DNA of 64,000 nt from Pseudobacter sp. Lineage in GTDB: Bacteria; Bacteroidota; Bacteroidia; Chitinophagales; Chitinophagaceae. Shown piece by piece: positions 11,601-20,334 of the stretch; within the stretch, counting starts at the first letter, position 1, and each line of letters begins with the position of its first letter. The stretch is taken from contig JAFIGX010000004.1 in assembly GCA_017849455.1 (NCBI GenBank), positions 124,001-188,000 on the forward strand, in the 5' to 3' direction. Both the position numbers and the translations under genes were made by a program. Below the pieces are notes generated by a model. That model did not search any database. It worked only from the letters and a program-made list of their open reading frames with translations, and was not told the DNA's origin.

Positions 11601-13713
11601 GGGCGATCAGCAAATGGCCATTGGCACCATTGTCAACAAAGAAGGACAGCCACTGGGCGTTGATTTTTCAAAATTCAGACTGGCCACGCTCACCAGCTTC
11701 GTGCAGCCGGATTCCCTGCTCGTCAATGGGGAGCTCAATGGGAATATTACCCTCCATGATCTCACCAAAGCTCCCGCGTTCGTGAGCGACCTTACTGTCG
11801 ATAACCTCAGCTTACATAAAGACACCCTCGGCAATCTGCGTGCACAGGTCAGCAATCCTGAACAAAATAAATATGTAGCGGATATCGCCCTCAGCGGGCG
11901 CGGGAACGATCTTACCGTGAAAGGCAATTATCTTATGCAGGCGGATAGCAATAGCCGCCTCGATCTGAAACTGGCCATTCAACAATTGCAATTGAGTACG
12001 CTCGAAGGAATTTCGATGGGCAATATCAAAAGGGCCTCCGGCGCCGCCAATGGGCATTTCGATATTACGGGCAGTCCGGCCAAACCTTCCGTGAACGGTG
12101 AGCTGAATTTCAATAAAGCCAGGTTCATTCCTGCCATCATGGGAAGCTTTGTATCCATCGATCAACAGTCCATCAAAGTAACCCCCAACGGTATCCTGTT
12201 CAATAATTTTACCATCACCGATTCCGTCAACAACAAAGCCACACTCGACGGAACGGTCTATACCGTCGACTATGCCAACTATCGTTTCGATCTTCAATTC
12301 AATGCCGATAATTTCCAGGCGCTCAACACGGTCAAAAAAGATAACAACCTTTATTTCGGAAAACTCTTTTTCAACAGCCGGCTGCAAATCACCGGCACCG
12401 ATCTGCATCCTGTAGTAGACGGTAACCTGAAGATCAATGACAAGACCCATCTCACCATCATCCTTCCCCAGGAAGATCCTGCTGTAGTTGACCGGGAAGG
12501 TATTGTAAGATTTGTAGACAGGAATGCCGCCCTCAATGATTCCCTGTTCCCCAGCTCATACGATTCGCTGAACACATCGGCTATCCGCGACTTCGATATC
12601 TCCGTCAATATTTCCGTCGATAAGAATGCAGAGTTCAATCTCATCATAGATGAAGGCAATGGCGACCTCCTCAAAGTGAAAGGAGAAGCGAACCTCAATG
12701 GCGGCATCGATCCCAGCGGGAAAGTAACGCTCACCGGCTCCTATGAGTTGCAGGAAGGGAGCTATGATCTTACCGTCAACTTCCTGAAAAGAAAATTCAA
12801 TATCCAAAAAGGGAGCAAAATCATCTGGCAGGGTGAACCTACCAAAGCCAACCTGGATATTACGGCCATTTATATTGCCAAAACAGCTCCCATCGACCTG
12901 GTGGAAAAAACATTGGGGAATGATGTATCGGCCACGGAACGCAATACTTACCGGCAGAAAGTTCCCTTTGAAGTACACCTGATCATGAAAGGTGAATTGC
13001 TGAAGCCATCCATCACTTTCGATATACTCCTGCCGGACGATAAGAACTATAATGTCGATAAAAGGATCATCACTGCTTCCAATGATCGGTTGACAGACCT
13101 TCGCCGGGAACCTTCCGAACTGAATAAACAGGTCTTCGCCCTGCTCCTGCTCAATCGTTTCATTGGCGACAACCCATTCGCTTCCGGCAATAGTAGTCTT
13201 ACCGCCGAAAGCTTTGCCCGGCAGAGCGTAAGCAAATTGCTCAGCGAACAGTTGAACCAGCTTGCCGCCAATCTTATTGAAGGTGTCGATATCAATTTCG
13301 ACCTCGCCACCAGCGATGATTATACCACCGGGGAAAGACGCAACCGTACCGATCTCAATGTAGCGATCTCCAAGCGTTTGCTCAACGATCGCCTCACAGT
13401 AACGGTAGGGAGCAATTTTGCATTGGAGAATCCCAATGCCAGTCAGCAATCCAATAACCTGGCAGAAAATATTGCGCTCGATTACAGGCTCAGCAAAGAC
13501 GGACGCTACATGCTGCGCGCTTACCGGAAAAACCAATTCGAAGGAGTGCTGGAAGGATATATCATTGAAACCGGTGTCGGTATCGTGATCACGCTCGATT
13601 ATAACCGTTTCAGGGATATCTTCCGGTCGAAGAAGGAAAGGGAACGAATACGTTTGCAGCGGCAGCAGGAGCGTGAAAAAGAAAAAGCAGATAAACCACC
13701 TGTCACAAATTAA
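8623..13713 (+). CDS. tamB: translocation and assembly module protein TamB
   Basis: A 1696-residue AsmA/TamB-type protein with one N-terminal inner-membrane anchor (about 16-38, a run of Leu, Ile and Val) and a very long periplasmic beta-rich body. The C-terminal DUF490/TamB domain covers roughly 1240-1660, with RLLNDRLTVTVGSNF near its end. TamB proteins span the periplasm and partner an Omp85 protein in outer-membrane protein insertion or lipid traffic. Start codon is GTG at 8623. The stop codon is four bases before the ATG of the next gene, a lipoprotein Omp85, so the pair is an operon. The C-terminus has a charged Lys/Arg/Glu-rich tail (about 1665-1696). The family assignment is firm; its cargo in this organism is unknown. 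Confidence 0.92.
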   Translation: MNPPNTVLRILKKTGRIVLKTVLILLGVLILLLILVQTPPVQNFLRGKAQDYLQKKLQTRVEIGRVYIGFPKKIVLERLYVEDRRHDTLLYSGELKVNMNMWKLFRNEIVINDVSLKQLTATINRTLPDTVYNFQFIIDAFASPPKAAPSPPDTSALSIQLKHITLDDIHLRYNDAITGNDMKVHLAHFETNVDTFDPSHSIFDIPVANIDGLRANMYQHKPLVEPSPVAAEPAEPQVSSPLQLRFKKIALNNCYLEYGNDGSAFFTTLDLGKLAIEARQIDLAHRQIDLGSLSLVRSTAIVRLGKRPAARSIPKVKNVKQEIPITTGNDWTVKLQQLDLSGNHVRFDDDNAPHTKYGMDYMHLDLRNLTLVASNLFYQPDSMTGTISKGALQEKGFRLNRLQTEFLYSAKQAYLKDLLLETPGTRIERDIIISYPSIDALADHIGLMKLNMDLRNTRVINKDILTFAPMLRSQPMFANPDAYWSLNGKVSGSIDNLQMNGIKLQGLHQTSLDLKGTLKGLPDMNKLQANLTITQVSTTAKDLKALLPAGAIPANITLPANLKLSGMVSGSQRSLTTDLSLVSSIGAVGIKGTAYDLTDSNNVRYDLTLNTRSLDLQKLLNQPDLGPVSLQLTAKGKGRVPKTMDAAIDGTIASFTYKNYTYQNLHLNGSIAQQLFRMNAGIQNEPIHLSIDADGSMAENWPSARFHIVVDSIKTQPLHFTTDKIIYRGDIAGDFSSTNPDSLDGQLFITKSLLIRDDQRFQLDTIQLLASNSDTGQSISLNSELVSAKLYGKYRLTQAGNIFQKSIDPYFSIMPDSTVVDSNYDFRISATVHDNPQLRSLLPDLQKLEPILLNGHFSGNGDVNALIDVPGLIYGSNQVHQLQVTTKTEGKALKAKLSVERINVGKSVAIYDAALNSSIANNTIDFALNTRDKAGKTNYHLEGILSQQQKDSMLFSLKPDSLLLNYQSWNVHTPNRITITPNQIGANNFILNQGDQQMAIGTIVNKEGQPLGVDFSKFRLATLTSFVQPDSLLVNGELNGNITLHDLTKAPAFVSDLTVDNLSLHKDTLGNLRAQVSNPEQNKYVADIALSGRGNDLTVKGNYLMQADSNSRLDLKLAIQQLQLSTLEGISMGNIKRASGAANGHFDITGSPAKPSVNGELNFNKARFIPAIMGSFVSIDQQSIKVTPNGILFNNFTITDSVNNKATLDGTVYTVDYANYRFDLQFNADNFQALNTVKKDNNLYFGKLFFNSRLQITGTDLHPVVDGNLKINDKTHLTIILPQEDPAVVDREGIVRFVDRNAALNDSLFPSSYDSLNTSAIRDFDISVNISVDKNAEFNLIIDEGNGDLLKVKGEANLNGGIDPSGKVTLTGSYELQEGSYDLTVNFLKRKFNIQKGSKIIWQGEPTKANLDITAIYIAKTAPIDLVEKTLGNDVSATERNTYRQKVPFEVHLIMKGELLKPSITFDILLPDDKNYNVDKRIITASNDRLTDLRREPSELNKQVFALLLLNRFIGDNPFASGNSSLTAESFARQSVSKLLSEQLNQLAANLIEGVDINFDLATSDDYTTGERRNRTDLNVAISKRLLNDRLTVTVGSNFALENPNASQQSNNLAENIALDYRLSKDGRYMLRAYRKNQFEGVLEGYIIETGVGIVITLDYNRFRDIFRSKKERERIRLQRQQEREKEKADKPPVTN

Positions 13714-13717
13714 GCTC

Positions 13718-16015
13718 ATGGAGAAAGGAAAAAGAATTGTCGGTGCATTGATCATAATAGCGTGGCTGATGAGTATGGCCTCCTGCAGCAATATCAAATA
13801 CCTGCCGGCTGGCGAATCACTGTACACCGGCGCCACTGTGAAAGTGCAGGGGCCTTCGCTGAGCCGCAAGCAAAGGCAGGTGCTCCAGGAAGATCTTGCT
13901 GCGCTCTCCAGACCAAGACCCAACCGAAAAATGCTGGGCATGCGCATCCGGTTGCTGGCCTATAACCTGGCCGGTCATCCGAAAAAAGAAACATCGCTTT
14001 TCGGAAAAATGAAATATAAATTTGGGGAACCACCTGTAGTGCTCAGTGATGTGAACCTCGATAAGAACAATACGATCCTTGCCAATAATCTCGAGAACCG
14101 GGGATTCTTTAAAGCTTCCGTCACAGCAGATACGATCATAAGGAGAAGAAAGGCCACTGTCATTTACACCGTGAAAACTGGCCCGCAATACAGGATCGAT
14201 ACCATCGCCTTTGAGGTCGACAGCTCCATGATCGGCAGCGCCATCCGCACCACGGCTCCCAAAACCTTACTGAAGCCCGGCAATCCTTTCAACCTGGAGA
14301 TGATCAAGGATGAAAGGAGCAGGATCGATGCACATCTAAAAGAGAACGGGTTCTATTATTTCAGTCCCGAGTACCTGATCATCGAAGCCGATAGCACCAT
14401 CGGCAACAATAAAGTAAACCTCTACGTTAAATTAAAACCAGGCACGCCTTCCCTCGCCCGCCAGATATACACGATCAGGGATGTATTCGTATATACCAAT
14501 TACAGCCTCAATGCCACTTCCGGTGATACCAGCAAGAAAGGCGCTCTGCCATATAAAGGATATTACCTGATCGACAGGGGCAAACGATACAAACCCAAAC
14601 TCTTTGAACAGGCCCTGCAATTCAACCCGGGTGATGTTTACAACCGTACCGATCACAATACTTCCCTCAACAGGCTGGTCAATCTCGGCGTATTCAAATT
14701 CGTGAAGAACAGGTTTGAACCGGCCGGTTCAACTTTTGCCCAGCTCGACGCATTCTATTACCTCACCCCTTATCCCAAAAAATCACTCAGACTGGAAGTG
14801 ACCGGCACCACTAAATCCAATAACCTGGTAGGTTCGCAGCTCACGCTTGCCTGGAGGAACAGGAACACTTTCAAGGCAGGTGAATTATTCTCCATCAGTG
14901 CTTATGGCGGTGCGGAAGTGCAATACAGCAGCGCGCTCAAAGGATACAATGTATACAGGGGCGGTATTGAAACGCAGCTTACCTTCCCCCGTTTCCTGGT
15001 CCCTTTCGTACAGGTCAATACCCGTGGTGGTTTTGTACCCAAGACCAATATCCTCCTGGCCTACGATCTGCTGAACAAACAAAAATTGTATACGCTCAAT
15101 TCATTCCGGGCTTCCTATGGTTATAGCTGGAAGGAAAGTCTTTACAAGGAACATACCCTGAACCCTATCAGCATCAATTATGTGCGACCGCTTACCGTAA
15201 GCGCTGAATACCAGGATTCGGCCAATAAGAACCCTACCTATGCAAAAGTGATCGAAAAGCAATTCATTCTCGGTTCCACCTATAATTATATGTACAATGA
15301 ACTGGTAGAAGGCAGGAATATCAATGCCATTTATTTCAGTGGAACGATCGACCTCTCAGGCAATCTCTTCGGCCTGGTAAAAGGAGGAGGCAGCCCGGAA
15401 AAACCATCGCTTATCTTAAACAATGCCTTTGCGCAGTATGTCAAAACAGAGGCCGATTTCAGGGTCTACCGCCGGCTCGGCGACAACTCGACCTGGGCCA
15501 ACCGTATCATTGTTGGGGTAGGTTATCCTTATGGTAATTCAAGGGAGATCCCTTTCATCAAACAATTCTTCATCGGAGGCAATAACAGTATACGTGCCTT
15601 CCGCACCCGCGCATTAGGGCCGGGAACGTATAACGGGAATACTACCACGCTGGTCCCTGACCAGTCGGGCGATCTCAAACTGGAACTCAATACCGAACTG
15701 CGCGCCAAACTGATCAGCATCGTGCATGGGGCCGTTTTTGTGGATGCAGGCAATATCTGGCTGTACCGTAATAATCCTAATAAACCCGGCGCAGCATTTT
15801 CGAAAGACTTCCTGAATGAGCTGGCCGTAGGGACCGGGGTGGGATTACGTTTCGATGTATCTATCCTTATCCTTCGTCTCGATCTTGCCTTCCCGTTGAG
15901 AAAGCCTTATCTGCCGGAAGGACAGAGATGGGTGATCGATAAGATCGACCTTGGGAACTCCAGGTGGCGAAAAGACAATATGGTCTTCAACCTGGCCATC
16001 GGTTATCCGTTCTGA
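13718..16015 (+). CDS. tamL: TamL-type lipoprotein Omp85 (TamA/BamA-like)
   Basis: A 765-residue outer-membrane protein. The N-terminus is a lipoprotein signal ending MSMASC (Cys 23), then POTRA-like repeats (about 30-330) and a C-terminal 16-strand-type barrel with the Omp85 signatures GGNNSIRAFRTRALGPG and VFVDAGNIW. TamA-like proteins with a lipid anchor are the Bacteroidota variant called TamL, which works with TamB. The frame is open 15 codons further upstream, inside tamB; I start at MEKGKR because it gives a proper signal peptide. Directly downstream of tamB with a four-base gap. A second protein of the same build lies at 45.2 kb. Confidence 0.9.
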   Translation: MEKGKRIVGALIIIAWLMSMASCSNIKYLPAGESLYTGATVKVQGPSLSRKQRQVLQEDLAALSRPRPNRKMLGMRIRLLAYNLAGHPKKETSLFGKMKYKFGEPPVVLSDVNLDKNNTILANNLENRGFFKASVTADTIIRRRKATVIYTVKTGPQYRIDTIAFEVDSSMIGSAIRTTAPKTLLKPGNPFNLEMIKDERSRIDAHLKENGFYYFSPEYLIIEADSTIGNNKVNLYVKLKPGTPSLARQIYTIRDVFVYTNYSLNATSGDTSKKGALPYKGYYLIDRGKRYKPKLFEQALQFNPGDVYNRTDHNTSLNRLVNLGVFKFVKNRFEPAGSTFAQLDAFYYLTPYPKKSLRLEVTGTTKSNNLVGSQLTLAWRNRNTFKAGELFSISAYGGAEVQYSSALKGYNVYRGGIETQLTFPRFLVPFVQVNTRGGFVPKTNILLAYDLLNKQKLYTLNSFRASYGYSWKESLYKEHTLNPISINYVRPLTVSAEYQDSANKNPTYAKVIEKQFILGSTYNYMYNELVEGRNINAIYFSGTIDLSGNLFGLVKGGGSPEKPSLILNNAFAQYVKTEADFRVYRRLGDNSTWANRIIVGVGYPYGNSREIPFIKQFFIGGNNSIRAFRTRALGPGTYNGNTTTLVPDQSGDLKLELNTELRAKLISIVHGAVFVDAGNIWLYRNNPNKPGAAFSKDFLNELAVGTGVGLRFDVSILILRLDLAFPLRKPYLPEGQRWVIDKIDLGNSRWRKDNMVFNLAIGYPF

Positions 16016-16024
16016 TAAAAGATA

Positions 16025-16540
16025 CTATACAGAAGGATGTAAACCATAGGACGTTCCCATCTCAGTTGGCGATTGTGTTTTGCCATGCGTGATATAGTGT
16101 CGCAATTGATTCCACCAGGTTTTCCAGTTGAAGGCCAGATGTCTTTGTTTTGATTCAAAATATTGGGCCTCCGACATTTTCACTTTCACCAGCAGCAATT
16201 TGGTGAGGGATGGGAGTTTCACATTTCCGGGCAATCCCATATATTCCAGCATCTGGGCGGCATCACTGAATATTTGCGCCTGGCCGGATATCTTCAGGAA
16301 GAACGGCTTCCCTTTCTTATAGAAATCGAGGCGTGCGGGAAATCCCTTATCACGTTCATTCATGAAGAGTTCCGGTCGACGGATGAAAAAACAGATATGC
16401 CCTTCATTATCGATATTCAAGGCTGAAATGATACAGGTGGGTAATTTGAAAACTTCTTCACTGGTGTTGGAAAATAATGCGCTCCTGATTTCATGGATAC
16501 GGGTGCGCAGAAATTCGAGGTGATAGATCTCGCTTACCAT
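16025..16540 (-). CDS. pyridoxamine 5'-phosphate oxidase-like (split-barrel) protein
   Basis: A 171-residue protein resembling the PNPOx-like general-stress (protein 26) split-barrel family: TCIISALNIDNEGHICFFIRRPE is the early strand pair, followed by RLDFYKKGKPFFLKISGQAQIFSD, where flavin or substrate would sit. These proteins bind FMN, F420 or haem in various organisms; true PNP oxidase activity is not implied. It converges closely with tamL (ten bases apart). Assignment is by overall pattern, so moderate confidence. Confidence 0.65.
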   Translation of the reverse strand: MVSEIYHLEFLRTRIHEIRSALFSNTSEEVFKLPTCIISALNIDNEGHICFFIRRPELFMNERDKGFPARLDFYKKGKPFFLKISGQAQIFSDAAQMLEYMGLPGNVKLPSLTKLLLVKVKMSEAQYFESKQRHLAFNWKTWWNQLRHYITHGKTQSPTEMGTSYGLHPSV

Positions 16541-16573
16541 AACTGTTAGTTTAGATTGGGTAATTCAAAAGGT

Positions 16574-16774
16574 ATGCCTGTATTTTTGGACAGATTGGGA
16601 AAAGCCGTAGATAAATTTCTACATTACCCAAATGCGTTCAAGGACTATATTCTTCATCGAAAAATAATACTGGGGCTTCTTGTTACGATCATGAGTGAGG
16701 TGGCAATATTATTGCATAATACACTGGTGGAAGAGCAAGAAGCCGATCAGGGCTTCACGTGTTGCAGAAAATAA
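16574..16774 (+). CDS. possible small membrane protein
   Basis: An open frame of 66 residues from an ATG at 16574 (a TTG at 16556 would add six residues). It has a basic, aromatic N-terminal half and one hydrophobic stretch (about 33-50, IILGLLVTIMSEVAILLH), so it could be a one-pass membrane peptide. It is divergent from the split-barrel gene and is followed by an intrinsic terminator at 16883. No family is recognised, and a chance open frame remains possible. Confidence 0.3.
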   Translation: MPVFLDRLGKAVDKFLHYPNAFKDYILHRKIILGLLVTIMSEVAILLHNTLVEEQEADQGFTCCRK

Positions 16775-16882
16775 TATCAACTATGAAGCAGGATATGAAA
16801 GCGATGAAGGACCCAGGGTTAAGGCTTTACAGATAATTCAATTTCTGCATTCATAGGGGTTTTAGGGTTTAGGTTTAGAGGT

Positions 16883-16914
16883 AAAGTCAGATCATCTGTG
16901 GTCTGACTTTTTTT
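16883..16914 (+). terminator. intrinsic terminator
   Basis: AAAGTCAGA (16883-16891) pairs perfectly with TCTGACTTT (902-910 of the same kilobase) around a ten-base loop and runs into a T tract. It would end a plus-strand transcript, yet the only upstream plus frame is the doubtful small gene ending at 16774. The rest of the 16775-17243 gap holds a second terminator at 17108 and no convincing gene. Confidence 0.8.
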
Positions 16915-17107
16915 GCCATCTATAATCCCGCCAGACAGACCTTATCGGGTAAATCCCGCTACGATTGGTCCGCATCGAACCCATTGCCGATATCTTCCAG
17001 CCTGGTATTGTTTTTATACGGTCTGAACGTATCGTTCATTTTTAAATTCAAATTTCGATCCTAAAAAAATAGAATAGAATTTTCATAAGGCACATTGGAC
17101 TTACGAG

Positions 17108-17131
17108 GGCTGGTTTCTACCAGCCTTTTTT
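17108..17131 (+). terminator. second orphan intrinsic terminator
   Basis: GGCTGG (17108-17113) pairs with CCAGCC (17120-17125) around TTTCTA and is followed by six T. It is plus-strand oriented, but no plus-strand gene lies between it and the previous terminator, which suggests a short untranslated transcript. Confidence 0.65.
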
Positions 17132-17243
17132 CGTTAAGATAAGATGTTCTACATTTCAAAAGGTTTCTGGCGAAAAATTTCCACTTTTCATCCCGGCTGG
17201 CTGATTTTGTTGCCATAACAATTTCATTAACGTCTACTGCAAA

Positions 17244-18680
17244 CTATTTGTCAAAAGTCAGCACAAAAGTAGTACCAATGCCCGGTTCGGAATGAACATC
17301 CACCTCTGCATGATGGGCCTGTAGGATATTGAGGGTAGTGGCCAGGCCAAGGCCGAGCCCATTCCGCTTGGAGGTAAAATACGGTTCAAAAAGACGTTTG
17401 AGATTTTCTTCGGAAATGCCGCTCCCATTATCGGCTATCCTGACCTCATACTGGCGCTGGTGCGGCTGGATGGTGATCATCAACTCTCCTTTTTCTTCTT
17501 CCATGGCCTCGATAGCATTGATAATGATATTCAGGAAAGCGATCTTGAGTTTCTCTTTATCGGCCTGAATGAAAATGATCTCATCCGGATAGCGGATCTG
17601 TAATTTTATCTTCTTCAGCACGATCCGGTCCATGGCCGCTGTGATGCTTTCGTCAAGAATATCCTGCAGGGAAGCAGTTCGTAGTATGATCTCAGAAGGG
17701 CGGGCTGTATCGAGCAATTCTGAAATGATGGAGCCGATGCGTTTGGTATTGCGTAGCACAATATCGTAATACTCCAGTTGGGAATTGTTGAGGGGTTCAC
17801 CGCGCAGGTGATCGAGGGAGAGATGGATATTCGTGAGCGGGTTACGGATCTCATGGGCAAGCGTGCGCGCCAGGCGGCCTGTAGCGGCCAGCTTTTCCGC
17901 GATCAGGACAGAACGCTCTGCCCTGCGAAGACTGGTAATATCGTGGAGTATGCCCTGGGTATACTTTGAACCGTCGGGCCTTTCAATAGTAGTCGCTGAA
18001 AAGATACAATGCTTCTCTTCACCGCTCTTGCTCAGGAGGTCGATCTCCCTATCATTCACTTCGCCGGTAGATTCCATTTGTTGTTTCAGTTGTTCCGCCA
18101 TAGGAGGGTCGGCCATGAGATCATACAAGGTGAGCCGGGTCAGTTCCGGGGCAGTATATTCCAGTAATTGCTCTGTGGCCATATTCGGGGTGAGGAATTG
18201 CAGGTCCGTTCCTGCCAGGAAGATCGCATCCTTGGAGTATTCGAAAATACTCCGGTATTTCTGCTCATTATCCCGCAATGCTTTGAGAGACCGGGCCTTT
18301 TCCAAGGTATAGCGAATACAGCGCTCCAGTTTCTCTGCGGTCAATTCGCTTTTTACCAGGTAATCGGCAGCCCCAGCCATCATAGCTTCCAGGTCGAGCG
18401 ACCGGTTCCCCTTTCCTGTCAGCAGGATGAGTGGCTCCTCACAGTCTTTCATCAGGGCTTCTTTCAGGAGATCGAGACCGGTTTTGGCACCAAGAAAGTA
18501 ATCGATGAAATAGAGGTCGTAATCCTTATTGCAGATATGATCGAGTGCCTCTGAATATCTATGACACCAATCCACAAGGAACTCACCTCCGATATCTTTG
18601 ATCAGCGTGCTGGTGATAAAAAAATCATCTTCATCGTCATCGATGATCAGTATGCGTATTCTTTCTTCGGTGATCAACAT
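17244..18680 (-). CDS. receiver-PAS histidine kinase (NtrB-like)
   Basis: A 478-residue protein: receiver domain (about 8-128) with acceptor in LYFIDYFLGAKTG and the lysine in DYLVKSEL; a PAS domain (about 140-255); a HisKA segment with TLAHEIRNPLTNI; and an ATPase domain with FLNIIINAIEAM, DNGSGI and NGLGLGLATT. The kinase core is NtrB-like rather than the DLQEPLRK type of its neighbours. No membrane segment. It is the last gene of the minus-strand rpoN operon, 16 bases after the PAS-PAS kinase. Its receiver lets it take phosphate from another kinase, so it may be the direct partner of the NtrC-type activator; that pairing is inference. Confidence 0.9.
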   Translation of the reverse strand: MLITEERIRILIIDDDEDDFFITSTLIKDIGGEFLVDWCHRYSEALDHICNKDYDLYFIDYFLGAKTGLDLLKEALMKDCEEPLILLTGKGNRSLDLEAMMAGAADYLVKSELTAEKLERCIRYTLEKARSLKALRDNEQKYRSIFEYSKDAIFLAGTDLQFLTPNMATEQLLEYTAPELTRLTLYDLMADPPMAEQLKQQMESTGEVNDREIDLLSKSGEEKHCIFSATTIERPDGSKYTQGILHDITSLRRAERSVLIAEKLAATGRLARTLAHEIRNPLTNIHLSLDHLRGEPLNNSQLEYYDIVLRNTKRIGSIISELLDTARPSEIILRTASLQDILDESITAAMDRIVLKKIKLQIRYPDEIIFIQADKEKLKIAFLNIIINAIEAMEEEKGELMITIQPHQRQYEVRIADNGSGISEENLKRLFEPYFTSKRNGLGLGLATTLNILQAHHAEVDVHSEPGIGTTFVLTFDK

Positions 18681-18696
18681 GCATCTGGTTTATTTT

Positions 18697-20328
18697 TCAG
18701 GGAGAATGCTTCTCAGGCAACACGATCGTGAAAGTGGCTCCCATACCTGGTTCACTGGCGGCCATGATCAATCCCTGGTGATTGTCCGCAATTTTTCGGC
18801 AGATGGCCAGCCCGATCCCGGACCCGGGATATTCTGCCTTGCCATGCAAACGCTGGAACAACTGGAAGATCTTCTCTGCATACAATTCCTCGAAACCGAT
18901 GCCGTTATCCGTTACAGTGATCTTATGATAAGTTTTTCCTGTTCGTAATTTGAGTTTGTCCTTTTCTGGTTTCGTCAGCTTTTCACTACGTATGCTCACC
19001 TGCAATGACACTTCGGGTTTGCGGAATTTCAGCGCATTGGTAACAAGGTTATTGAATAGCTGTTTGATCTGCATCGGGATCACTTCAACAGCGGGCAGTT
19101 GATGCAAAGATACAGACGCATGGGCATCTTCGATCGACAGGTCAAGTTCTTCCAGCACTTCCCGTACGATCTCCCTGAGGTCTGCTTTTACGAATGGATG
19201 CTGGATACGTGTTACGCGGGAAACTTCCAGTAAATTGTCGATCAGTTCACGCATGCTTTCGGCCGAAGCCATCATCCTGTTCAGGTACACCACACCTTCT
19301 TCCGAAAGCTGGTCGCCACAGCGGTTGCGAAGACGTTCCCCGAAGGTGGTGAGCTTGCGGAGCGGCTCCTGGAGGTCGTGGGAGGCCACATAGGCAAATT
19401 CTTCCAACTCATGGTTCGAGCGGTTCAATGCCTCCAGTTTGATCTCCAGTTCCTGTTCATATTCTTTGAGCTTTGTTACATCGCGTGTAATGCCCAGGAT
19501 CTTGAATGGTTTGTCCTGCATATTCTTCTGCACCTTCGCAAAAGTTTCGATCGCTTTCACTGTGCCATCTTTCCTGGTAATGGCCGACTGGAGGATATAT
19601 GTCTCCCCCTTCTCCATAACCTCATGGATGGCTTCATTGGTTCTCCTGACCTCTTCATCCGAGAGATGCAGACGATAAAATTCGGAAAGGTCTATTTCAT
19701 GATCATTCTCCTGTGGAGCATAGCCCATCAGCCGGAACATCCCATCGGACCAGGTCATTTTGTTGGTCTCCAGGTCGAGCTCCCAGGTGCCCAGGTTCAG
19801 GAACTCTTCTTTCTGTACCACCATTTTTTTGTAGTGCATCAGGTCGCGGAGCATTTGTGTTTTCTCCGTTACATCCCGGCACATACCTACGCCTCTGATG
19901 ATCCTGCCGTTATTGTCGAACAGGAATTTCATTTTGATAGTGATCACCAGTTCACGGCCGTCATGTGTTCTTACCCGGCAGGTATATTCGTATGGCGACC
20001 TGGTGGCAATGGCATTGCTGCGGATTTGTCTTAGCTCATCTGCATCGAATGGATCGAGATGCGATAAATAAAATTCATCGGATACCAGGTGTCCGATATG
20101 CTCTCTTTCATATCCCATGATCCTGTAAAGGCCATCGGACCAGGTAACCATATTGGTAAGGGCATCCCATTGCCAGGTGCCGAATTGCAACATTTCCTCC
20201 GCATCATCGAGGAGATCGTGCACTTGCAGGCTGTCGTCCACACTACTCGTACTTTTGTCCTTTGCATGCTCGCTTTCATCGGGCAGTGGGATCGAGAAGG
20301 GGTCCTTATTGGAATTATCATTTGCCAT
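18697..20328 (-). CDS. double-PAS histidine kinase
   Basis: A 543-residue cytoplasmic sensor. Two PAS/PAC modules (about 40-165 and 170-295) carry the repeated pattern GTWQWDALTNMVTWSDGLYR and GTWELDLETNKMTWSDGMFR. HisKA has VASHDLQEPLRKLTTF; the ATPase domain has LFNNLVTNALKF, DNGIGF and GSGIGLAICRK. Kinases with this H-box resemble cyanobacterial phytochrome-type kinases, but no chromophore GAF is present. The ligand of the PAS domains is unknown. It begins six bases after the NtrC-type gene, so translation is probably coupled. Confidence 0.9.
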   Translation of the reverse strand: MANDNSNKDPFSIPLPDESEHAKDKSTSSVDDSLQVHDLLDDAEEMLQFGTWQWDALTNMVTWSDGLYRIMGYEREHIGHLVSDEFYLSHLDPFDADELRQIRSNAIATRSPYEYTCRVRTHDGRELVITIKMKFLFDNNGRIIRGVGMCRDVTEKTQMLRDLMHYKKMVVQKEEFLNLGTWELDLETNKMTWSDGMFRLMGYAPQENDHEIDLSEFYRLHLSDEEVRRTNEAIHEVMEKGETYILQSAITRKDGTVKAIETFAKVQKNMQDKPFKILGITRDVTKLKEYEQELEIKLEALNRSNHELEEFAYVASHDLQEPLRKLTTFGERLRNRCGDQLSEEGVVYLNRMMASAESMRELIDNLLEVSRVTRIQHPFVKADLREIVREVLEELDLSIEDAHASVSLHQLPAVEVIPMQIKQLFNNLVTNALKFRKPEVSLQVSIRSEKLTKPEKDKLKLRTGKTYHKITVTDNGIGFEELYAEKIFQLFQRLHGKAEYPGSGIGLAICRKIADNHQGLIMAASEPGMGATFTIVLPEKHSP

Positions 20329-20334
20329 ATATGC

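Noticed and set aside
12556..13947. 463-codon minus-strand frame opposite tamB and the start of tamL
   Set aside because: It runs across two confidently assigned genes and has no recognisable domain; it is an antisense shadow.
16915..17063. Open frame between the two orphan terminators
   Set aside because: It has no ATG, GTG or TTG start with a plausible ribosome site, and its composition is unremarkable.
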